A DNA stretch of 64,000 nt. It comes from Trichomonas vaginalis G3. Taxonomy: Eukaryota; Parabasalia; Trichomonadida; Trichomonadidae. The stretch covers positions 1,922,001 to 1,986,000 of the forward strand of contig NC_067206.1 in the NCBI RefSeq assembly GCF_026262505.1, read 5' to 3'. Under the pieces are notes generated by a model. The model was not told the DNA's origin. It searched no databases and was given only the letters and a program-made list of their open reading frames with translations. Shown here piece after piece: positions 53,176 through 61,980 of the stretch (positions within the stretch are counted from its first letter, which is position 1; each line of letters starts with the position of its first letter). Both the position numbers and the translations under genes were made by a program.

Positions 53176-54891
53176 TCATGCTTTTTCATCAAACTCAGTG
53201 TAATAAGTTTTCATTTGCTCTTTCTCAACAGTTTCCTTGTATTTATTAAGTACATCGCTATAATCATACTTTGATCGCTCAAAGAACGATGATTTCCCTT
53301 TTGTCATTAAAATGCTGTTCTTATTTGCGTTTCTCTTCGTTTTCAGTGGAATACTAATACTATTTGCATCATTAACTTCTTTGGGCTTCCAAAATCTCTC
53401 GTCATTAGTCCATTTTGCTGTAGATTTATGAATATTTTCATTCAGCATTTCATCATCTTCAAATTTAAATGGCTTAATTGATTCCTTGAACAATTTGATT
53501 CCAATATTAGTTGTACAGGATTTTCCTACTTTTTCTTCATTGTCACTTTTTGGTTTTTGTAAAGTTTCTTTCATCCTTTTTGTTTCAGTATCACATTGCC
53601 TGTTGTAGAATTCATCGAATTCTCGTTTAGTGATTCGTCTAGATTTATTTTTCGATACCTTCTTCTTTTTGGGAGCTGAGAGGCGCTCATTCGTAGGAAG
53701 CGACATAGTTCGGAGAAAATGATTTGAAGGATTTGGAGGCATCCGGAAGTAGCTCTGCGGAATAAAAACTTCTTCATTATTTGAGCTGATTTGCTTCGAA
53801 TCAGATGCCTTTTGCTCCCTTCTTATACCTGTAATTTTGTATTTATTGGGCTGAACTTTAAAAATCAATGATTCATTGTACATACGCTCTTCTTTGGCGG
53901 CATTTTCAGCTTCTTGCTTCCATTTATTAAGGATTTCTTCCCTTTTTAAATTATAGTAATCTGAATCTTTTGGATTCAAGGTTTCATTGAGTTTTGATAT
54001 CTGTATATCTACTTTTGATTGCGGAGCCTTTGAAGTAACAATTTTATCAGATAGTTCCTGTTGTTTTGAAGCAGTTTTTGTAGATTTAGACGAAGGAGTT
54101 GTATTTTGATAAGAATAAGTATAGTCTCTGGTGTAAGAGTATGTATCATCAGAGTTTTGTGTATATTCTGTGTTTTTTTCTTGGTTTGACAAAAGATCCG
54201 ATTTTTGTGATAATTTGAAAGAATTTTTGGAACTTTCATGGTTTGTCAAAATGTGCGAATCAGACTTTAACCCCGATTTTACAGATTTTTTCTGTGAATT
54301 GCAAGATTTGTTTGAGCCGCGTGACGATTCATTTAATTCAGATAAATTATGAGAGCTGATATACAAAGGGCCCACGAAGTCCATTTGTTTTTGCGCCTTT
54401 TCTCTTTTTATCACTGATTGTTTAGAATTTTCGGTTTTTTGTTGTTTTACCGAAATTGGTATATTGGATTCTGAATTTCCATCAGAGGCGTTTAATTTAT
54501 CTTTACCTTTTATGACGTTTTCGAAAGGTTGTGATTCTAAATCTTTTTCATCTTGTAAGAATTTCCATGAAGAAACAGAAGTCTGAGATTTTAATGAGAT
54601 TTTGTCATTCTTTTGTAATTTCTTTTGATTGTCATTGTCTTCTTTTTTAATTTTATTTAGAGACTGAATTGTTTCAGCAGATTCTTCAGGGTTCTCGTAT
54701 TCTTCTATTGCATAATACTCAACAGTTGTATATTCGTTTAGAAAATTTTGGTTTGATGAGTTTTGGAAAACATTTTGCAATTTGCTTGAATAATTATTCA
54801 AATTTTCGATCATTGCATCATTGTCTTCAACATAATCGAGATATTTGCTGGCGTTGTTCGCTCTGTGCCTTGAATTTGCGAATTTCTCCAT
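53176..54891 (-). CDS. Ser/Lys/Asn-rich protein, unknown (cytoskeletal-type motif)
   Basis: 571 residues with good coding character and a clear start. Residues 1-300 are low complexity, rich in Ser, Asn, Lys and Gln, probably disordered. The C-terminal half is richer in short motifs: FRMPPNPSNHFLRTMSLPTN (about 381-400), a basic patch (PKKKKVSKNKSRR) and KREFDEFYNRQCDTE, a charged-aromatic motif of the kind seen in flagellar or microtubule-associated proteins of protists. No enzyme domain or membrane segment. The basic patch could be a nuclear signal. I do not recognise the family, so a cytoskeletal role is only a suggestion. Confidence 0.7.
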   Translation of the reverse strand: MEKFANSRHRANNASKYLDYVEDNDAMIENLNNYSSKLQNVFQNSSNQNFLNEYTTVEYYAIEEYENPEESAETIQSLNKIKKEDNDNQKKLQKNDKISLKSQTSVSSWKFLQDEKDLESQPFENVIKGKDKLNASDGNSESNIPISVKQQKTENSKQSVIKREKAQKQMDFVGPLYISSHNLSELNESSRGSNKSCNSQKKSVKSGLKSDSHILTNHESSKNSFKLSQKSDLLSNQEKNTEYTQNSDDTYSYTRDYTYSYQNTTPSSKSTKTASKQQELSDKIVTSKAPQSKVDIQISKLNETLNPKDSDYYNLKREEILNKWKQEAENAAKEERMYNESLIFKVQPNKYKITGIRREQKASDSKQISSNNEEVFIPQSYFRMPPNPSNHFLRTMSLPTNERLSAPKKKKVSKNKSRRITKREFDEFYNRQCDTETKRMKETLQKPKSDNEEKVGKSCTTNIGIKLFKESIKPFKFEDDEMLNENIHKSTAKWTNDERFWKPKEVNDANSISIPLKTKRNANKNSILMTKGKSSFFERSKYDYSDVLNKYKETVEKEQMKTYYTEFDEKA

Positions 54892-56538
54892 AATTTCGAA
54901 AGTTTACAATTTGACACTTTTATTTTGAGACATTCCATCAAATACGATTGATATAGAGCCTCAACAAGAATAAATATTATTATATAGAGAGATTTCTTAT
55001 TAAATGACTACCCTTCGGTTAATTTATAATTCAAATGAAGAATAATTAAAAGGTAACTAAACTCCTTTCGCCGATCCGATTTGCCCCATATTTAAAATAT
55101 AGCTTGCATATGTAGAAGAAAAGCTAATTTTGAAGTACGCCCCAAATCCACCAACAGGATTTCGAGCTACTAAAAAGGTACTTTTAAATGTGATTTTTTT
55201 TATAAAAAATTAAATTTATTTTAAGATCAGACTAAAAACTAATTTTATGGAAAATCTATATCGACAAATTTATTACTTATTGGGTATATAGATTTTTTGA
55301 TTATGGCGATTATGTCTGATATGCTTCCAATAAGCCAAAACACATTTCATACTGATTTCTATAAAAGGTATCTTTATTATAGAAGTGTAAGCTATATCTG
55401 TTTGTTTTTTTATTATAACAAATTCAAAATTCTCTTATAAGGACTAGATGAAATCTGTATTATTAAATCATTAGCTAAATGAAGGTTCAAATAGAAAGTA
55501 AATATCAATTTATATGATACTGAAACCAAATAGTTCTTTTAATAAAAGATAACACGCTGAAAATTATTGAGTATTTGCAAATCTCAAAAATCTATTGGTG
55601 AATTTGGCTCAACTTTTAAAATTATAACATCCATATCAAATCATAAAAGCAGACAAAAATTAAAGCCAAACCTATCGGCCAATTTTTTTTTTGATATTTT
55701 GATTTTTGAGGTATACTTTTAAAAGTGGATTTAAAGCACTGATGAAAAAACATTAACTTCTGTCGTTATGATTATTGATTTAGACAATAATGATTTTAAT
55801 CTTTGATTATCAAAACACTAAAGTCATCTTTTTAACATTTGCTTGGTAGCATTAACTCAAGTCTAAAGTACTATTTTATGTGGCACTCTTAGAATTTTTG
55901 TATTCATTGTACACGCTGAAATAATACCATTAAAGTTATGGCGGACTTTCAAAAAATAGTTTGGTCACCTTTAATAATTATTTAATATTTTGGGAAATTC
56001 TTAAAGATTACATTGGTGCAAATTTATCAAAGATAAAAATAATATATGTGGCTTCTCATCATAAATAGCTTTGCTTTTAAATTCAAATTAAAAAAAAAAT
56101 AGAATCAATAAAAAATACATCAACTCTGAGCCAATACTGGTACCTGTGGAATTAAATCACTAAATGATTTTTAATATATTTGCATATCGATCATTTTATG
56201 TCTTTATTTTTAAATGGAATTACTATCATTGAATCATTTGTTTGCTTCAAACATAGAGATTGGAATAATGCATGATTTTATGATGTTATAATAATTGATT
56301 CAAAAAAACAAAGAATGAGGAGTTCTGATATTTGACTATTTTAGATGTTTTTTCAAGATATTAGACTTTATATGAATGATGAAATTTAAGGTGTAATATC
56401 AAAATCCAATAAATTCATTCTGAGTAGGATTAAAAGGCAATAAAAAAGGAAAACAAAATCAATATTAGAGAAAAACAAAACATTTAAAACAATTATTGCT
56501 TCAAAAGAAACTAATTCTATTAAAATGATCTAAAAAAA
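54892..56538. other. Intergenic stretch, nothing recognised
   Basis: About 1.65 kb of AT-rich sequence without credible ORFs or structured repeats. Confidence 0.5.
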
Positions 56539-57123
56539 TTAGACCTGGAATGTACTTTCCATCCAGTCTTCAGCGGATGCTTGATCAAACTGGAATAATT
56601 CGAATGGATCGTTAGGGAATTTGAAGAAGAGTTGATCAAACAACTTATTCTCATTTTGGTCAATTGGGCATGCTGGGGCAGCTACTTCAACTTTTGCCTC
56701 GACATAATTTTCATTCTTTATTGGCTGGGGTGCTGGAGTAGTAGATTTTTTCTGCTTTTGCTTTTTGAGTTTATGACTTTGGCGAAGTTCATGTCTTTGG
56801 CGTAATTTGAATCTATTTCTAATAGCATTTCCACTTCTGTTATTAAAGAATTCAGATATCTTATGCCACCTTGAACCAAATTCAAGACATTTTTCGTCGA
56901 GTAGCTTATCTTCTTCCTCAGTCCATGGATCATTTCGTAATTGAGGGCTAATGTAATTAATCCATCTTTCGCGACACTGCCTTGGTGTCCTATTTTTCAT
57001 CTCAAGACTGATTAATCTCCATGACTTGGTACCAATCCTTTCGATGATTTCAGTGAGACGTTCATCTTCTTCGAGCGTGAATTTAATCTTTGGAACATAC
57101 GCACGCATATTCTTATCAGACAT
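56539..57123 (-). CDS. R2R3 Myb-like transcription factor
   Basis: About 194 residues from the ATG at 57123; a further nine residues upstream lie over the initiator and are unlikely. Two Myb repeats occupy about 12-60 (FTLEEDERL...SWRLISLEM...RQCRERWINY) and 64-110 (PWTEEEDKLL...SRWHKISEFF...NAIRNRFKLR), each with the spaced tryptophans; the first position of repeat 1 is Phe in place of Trp, as often in R2. A Lys/Gln-rich basic segment follows, then an acidic Phe-rich tail that may activate transcription. Trichomonad Myb proteins are known to bind promoter elements near the initiator. Closest by layout to the small R2R3 factors of Trichomonas. Confidence 0.85.
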   Translation of the reverse strand: MSDKNMRAYVPKIKFTLEEDERLTEIIERIGTKSWRLISLEMKNRTPRQCRERWINYISPQLRNDPWTEEEDKLLDEKCLEFGSRWHKISEFFNNRSGNAIRNRFKLRQRHELRQSHKLKKQKQKKSTTPAPQPIKNENYVEAKVEVAAPACPIDQNENKLFDQLFFKFPNDPFELFQFDQASAEDWMESTFQV

Positions 57124-57136
57124 TAAAATGAAATGA
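57124..57136 (-). promoter_or_regulatory. Initiator element of the Myb gene
   Basis: Reads TCATTTCATTTTA on the minus strand, immediately before the ATG. Close to the trichomonad initiator pattern TCAYTWYTCATTA. It supports starting the protein at MSDKN. Confidence 0.5.
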
Positions 57137-57150
57137 ATTAAATATTGCAT

Positions 57151-59916
57151 TGAAATTAACGAAAGAACGTGCTTTTACAATTAAAAGTCCAAAATGAGGA
57201 AATTTAATTAAGTATAGTGATACCAAGAATATATTATTTTTATTCTTTGCAAACAAAACTCAAATTGAAAGCATATCAATGCAGTTTTGAAAGCTTAATT
57301 CCTATGCGGCACGTTTGGAATTTGAATACAAGTTTTGAAACAAGGTTTTATTAATAATTTATGGAAATGTACAATATAGGGTATATATTGATTAATTAAA
57401 TTTATGAAAAGGTAAAGCGGTTTCTCATTTTTGTATTCTTTTCGTAAAATACTCAAAAAATTTGAATCCTTTTTCATAACTTATTAATGTAAATCTTTAT
57501 TGCTTAAAAGTCAATCAAGAGTATAACGTAGTTGAATGGGGATTGAAAGCAATTTTTCAATGTGAATATTGAATTAGTTTTTTTGAAATTGAAAACTTGG
57601 ATTTATGAAATAAATTACATTCAGAATATTGCAGTAATAAAATTCATTATATATAAAATTGAAAAGTGGATTACGAAAGTCTTTGATTCGTTATCTCTTA
57701 TTTTTATTACCGATATATGTTCTTTTCGAATACGTTCCATATTTTGAGTTATCATAACAATGATTTGAATTGTTCTTAATGCAATTTAAAAACTGATATA
57801 TACTCTAAACAATATATATATTTTCAAAGGTACATTCACTATTTTTGACAAAATTTTAAATTTTCATGGGGTTGTAAATCTTATAATAACTAGATGAATA
57901 AGGAATAAATCCCAGTATGATGTGCATCATTATATTAAACACTATATGTAAGGCTGGTGATTCTATTAACACTTATGAAGATCTATAGTATTTGAGCAGA
58001 TAAATTTGATAATTTCCAAAACTCTTATATTTCAAAATTAAAGTGTGCGAATGCATTTAAATGAGAGCAAAAAGAGAATGATGCTGCTAAAACTAGGTGT
58101 TAAATTCCAATTATTTCGCATCACAAGAACTACCCAGTAAATTCGGCCATCTTTTTTTGCAATTATTCTCTATTACACATATAATATAATGGTTAGGGTT
58201 TGGGGAAAAGTTACTAGAGAATTATTGACTTTTGAAATAATGCAGAATTTTACTTGAAGAAATCATTAATTTATGAGTTCCAAATTGCTAACCATGACGA
58301 AAGATCATTAAATTTGCTGCAATTAAATACATTTATTGCAGAATTAAGATTATTGAAATTAAAAATTTGAAATATTGCCTTTTTGAATAAAAATTTAAAT
58401 TTGATTATATAATCATGATAATATATTAGAGAAATTAAAAGAAAATATTTTAAACCATTCAAATATTTTGAATGTCTTATCAATTCAAAATATTAAAAGA
58501 TTGCTTGATTTTATCATCATTAGTTGTTATCAAAGTTTTCTTCTTTTGATGAACAACAGTAAATGATTTGTTAATACCTTGTCTTCCTTTTACGCAGCAA
58601 AATCAAAAGTTATGATGATAATCTTGTACTCAATTTTGAAACTCTCTGATTTACAAGTAAGCATTCCTTTGGAAAAGCAGTCCTATTCTGTTTTCAAGAT
58701 ATTTTAAAGCCCCCATTTCATATAATGCGCAGATCTATTCGAAATTGCAAGAACTCTCAAGAAAAATGCTGCAGCAAAGAAGATTCCAAAGTTCCTAGCA
58801 TCAAAAATTTACAACCTTAATACAACAGTTCAAGAGAAGCTCGATAAGAAAATATTTAACCATAAAGCTGGATACCATTCGATATTTACTATTGGATCTA
58901 ATAAAAAGTTAATTGTAACATATTTTACATGCTATTTGCTGACTCTGTTCCATTAGATTACCATATATCTGTTTGAAATCTAAAAAATTTTTACGATTTT
59001 AATCATGTGTTGTTGAAATCATATACCATTCTTAGCTAAAGTATAGTTTATGGGTCTGTCACCATCTAACTATATGAATTTTCAAAAATGTCAAATATGT
59101 TCATTTTTTCTGTATATTCAGCCACAATTTCATGTAGTTGTACTATTCAACTATTATTTAATAATTTTATCGATTTAAATATATGATGAGATGCTTAGTT
59201 CTCCCGGAAATCGATTTTTAATCACAATTTTAACTGTCCAAAAAAAATTCGAAAATAAAAATTCGTCTCAATTTTCTAAGTTTTCTAACTCGCCAAATCT
59301 CTAGCCAAATTTTTTTTGGCCCGTATAAATATTTTTAGGCACTATATAGGGATGCTATTTATCCTATCTTCATCCCATTTTATATTTTCTAAATTATTTC
59401 ATAAAATCATTTTGTGAAACTCTGAAAAGTTATTTTTCATTTTGTGCAATCATATTTCTACTTTTACTCATTAGTGCTTTTTAATATTTCATATAAAATA
59501 CTTTTTGAGACAGTTAACGGTTAAAGCCAAAGATTCACTTTTTTATTAATTAATAATATCATATATCAATTAACTTAAAATTTGGCGCTTCACAATTAAT
59601 CTCATTGAAATATTTGTATTATTATTTTAAATTTGATAACTCTCTAATTTTAAATACTAAAAAATGCTATTCTAGTTATTTATCGACATATTATTACCTC
59701 CATTTTTAGCCTACTTTATATCTCACTAACACTTGAAATTTTTTTTTAAACTTCGATATTTTATACTCACAAATATTACATTAATAATTTTTCTTTTCAT
59801 TTTCGTTATTCATAATCACCCATCTCAATTTCCTATTAATTCTTTCATATAATCGTAACCCTCTATATAGTTTATTACTTGTAAATTATTCAAACAATTT
59901 CTCATCATTAAGGGTG
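57151..59916. other. Long intergenic stretch with one possible gene remnant
   Basis: AT-rich sequence of about 2.8 kb. Apart from a possible remnant at 58732-58956, only short shadow frames are present. A lone TTTGGCGC occurs near 59581 with no gene next to it. Confidence 0.45.
58732..58956 (+). pseudogene. Possible host gene remnant
   Basis: A 74-codon open stretch without an ATG at its start, reading DLFEIARTLKKNAAAKKIPK and onward, has codon use (AAG, GCA, CTC, ATT) more like the host genes than the AT-rich surroundings. A short frame at about 58610-58707 upstream has a similar flavour. It may be a decayed host gene of unknown type or simply chance. Confidence 0.2.
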
Positions 59917-59947
59917 CACCCGTATGTACGTTTATTTGAGAGGAGGA
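59917..59947 (+). repeat. 31-bp direct repeat, left copy
   Basis: Starts CACCCGTATGTACGTTTATT and is identical to 60297-60327. The following bases form a small hairpin TTGAGAGG...CCCTCTCAA. Confidence 0.7.
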
Positions 59948-60296
59948 TTACCCTCTCAATTTTGAGGGATTCGTTAGTTTATTTTCTCGATGAATATGCA
60001 ATAAAATTTGATTTTTACCTTATCAATATACTTCATATAATATACACATGTTCATGTAAAAACTTTTTTCCAAAATCCTCAGGAATTAAGGGATTTTTGA
60101 ATTTTAAGAATTTTTTTCGAATTTTTTCGAAAAAAAAAATATTTTCAGAACAGCCTTAACGGCTAAGATTTAGGAACAATGTTAAGTATCAAAAAGAAAG
60201 GAGGTCTGATATAGACAACATATATCGTTGAAGGTTGAAAAAATCTCTAATATTTGAGCCCAAAATTTCAAATTTTAATTTTTTGAAAAAAGAGGC

Positions 60297-60327
60297 CACC
60301 CGTATGTACGTTTATTTGAGAGGAGGA
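60297..60327 (+). repeat. 31-bp direct repeat, right copy
   Basis: Identical to 59917-59947, 380 bp away. The two may bound a small inserted segment or be remains of a repeated element end. Confidence 0.7.
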
Positions 60328-60662
60328 GGATTATATTTTTGAAAGGGTGAAACATTATGAATATGTTAATTATATAATAATATGTATTATTATAAAAAAG
60401 AAAAAATAAAGCACGTTAAAATTTAAATTAGAGATTTTTTTTATTTATCACAAAACTAGTGAATTCATCATTCCTCATTCAATAGTAATTTTTCTTGTTC
60501 TAATTCTTTAAAATCAACATAATGATTATTTAGAACAAATAATTCAAGAATATCCAATCATAATTATGGCTCAATTTTATATTTATACATCCAAATCTAG
60601 ATCAATTAGCTAATTTACATAATTATATCTACTTTATTTCATACAAACACACAAAAAAAGAA
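60328..60662. other. Intergenic spacer, nothing recognised
   Basis: AT-rich sequence downstream of the kinase gene, with no feature seen. Confidence 0.5.
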
Positions 60663-61637
60663 TTAAAGTTTGAAAAACTCATGTTCTAGCGCGTCTGCAG
60701 CCGATATACGCTTGCTAGGGCACGGCTCAAGCATTTTTGCCAAGAGATCGAACACCGTTTCGCTTACATTCAATTCGTTGAAGTAGTGATTTAAATTATG
60801 GACTAATTGGGGAATTGAATATCCTTCTTGCTCTGCTGGGAATCTCAGCTTCCTGCCACATTCATGAGCAGCTACATGCAATCTTGAGGTACCAATTATG
60901 GCTGCTATCTCACATATTGATGTCAAATCATCTGGAGACCTAAAAAAAGGATATCTCTGTGTTAACAGAGAAAGAAGAATTACTCCTGCACTCCAAATAT
61001 CTATCAAGCAACTTTGGTTGAAGTATGCAAATAAAACTTCTGGCGCTCTAAACCCTCTCGTTCCTTCTCTATTAGCAACCATTTTATCTCTTGTCTGGCA
61101 TTTCTGCGGGTAGTTAAGTTCGAAATCTGTTTCTGGATCTATTTGAGTTTTTGGTAAGATGGGTAATGGAACATGCGTTTCTTCTTCACAGAGGCCAAAA
61201 TCAATAAGACATCCATGACCAGATTCTGGATCAAATAAAAAGTTTGCAGGTTTCACATCGCGATGAATTACTTGTTTGCTATGGAGATATTTTAATGCCT
61301 CAAGCAATTCACGCATGTAATTTTTTATAATAGTGCCATTTAGTTGAGGTATAAGAGTCCTGAATGGAATGTGAGGCACATATTCCATTACTAAAGTTGC
61401 TTGATCTTGATTTCGATAAGTTCCGTAAAGTTTTACGATATTTGGATGATCTAAATTTTTAAGCCATCGAATTTCTTTGACTATACGATCAGGAGAGTTA
61501 TTCCAAAATAATTTTTTTAGCGCAAAAACCCTATTATACTTATCAACAGCTTTAACAACAGTAGAAAACGATCCAGCACCAATAGTGCACTCAACTGTGA
61601 AATCATCATCAGAAAGTTTATGCTTTTCTTCTGCCAT
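60663..61637 (-). CDS. CDC7-like protein kinase
   Basis: 324 residues from the ATG at 61637, almost entirely kinase domain. Visible are the Gly loop GAGSFS (20-25), Lys41 (ALKK), HRDVKPAN (125-132), DFG (146-148), an insert of about 40 residues in the activation segment, then EGTRGFRAPEV (191-201) and DIWSAGVILLSLL. The TRGFRAPEVL sequence, the insert and the RYPFF...DD...EIA segment are typical of CDC7, the DBF4-dependent kinase that fires replication origins by phosphorylating MCM. It is compact and lacks the long inserts of animal CDC7. A casein-kinase-1 or cyclin-dependent kinase is less likely given the TRGFRAPEV motif. Divergently arranged with CFAP58, about 340 bp apart. Confidence 0.85.
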   Translation of the reverse strand: MAEEKHKLSDDDFTVECTIGAGSFSTVVKAVDKYNRVFALKKLFWNNSPDRIVKEIRWLKNLDHPNIVKLYGTYRNQDQATLVMEYVPHIPFRTLIPQLNGTIIKNYMRELLEALKYLHSKQVIHRDVKPANFLFDPESGHGCLIDFGLCEEETHVPLPILPKTQIDPETDFELNYPQKCQTRDKMVANREGTRGFRAPEVLFAYFNQSCLIDIWSAGVILLSLLTQRYPFFRSPDDLTSICEIAAIIGTSRLHVAAHECGRKLRFPAEQEGYSIPQLVHNLNHYFNELNVSETVFDLLAKMLEPCPSKRISAADALEHEFFKL

Positions 61638-61643
61638 TATAAA

Positions 61644-61651
61644 CAAAATGA
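61644..61651 (-). promoter_or_regulatory. Initiator element of the CDC7-like gene
   Basis: Reads TCATTTTG on the minus strand, 14 nt from the ATG. It fits the trichomonad initiator and excludes an upstream non-ATG start. Confidence 0.5.
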
Positions 61652-61980
61652 ATAATTAACATCTGAATTAAACAAACATATGTATGTGAACTCTTCCATA
61701 CATTACTCTCATTTGTTAAAGTATGAATTTTGAAGAATTATTGATGAAAAATTAGTCTGCAAATTATATTAATAATTCTCATACATGATCATTAAAGTAT
61801 TCAAATATGGTAGTTAATTCATCCATATATAGTTTTTTTTTAATGATTTTTTGGGGCGAAACATGAGCGAAATAACGATAGATCTCTCAATGCATGATCA
61901 CCAAACACTCTAAAAAGTCTGACAATGGAGAATGTAAAATATTGACACTTTTTTGTGCTCGTTTTTTTTGCTTTCAAAAA

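Noticed and set aside
59581-59588. Third E2F-type site (TTTGGCGC)
   Set aside because: No gene starts nearby, so a regulatory role is not supported.
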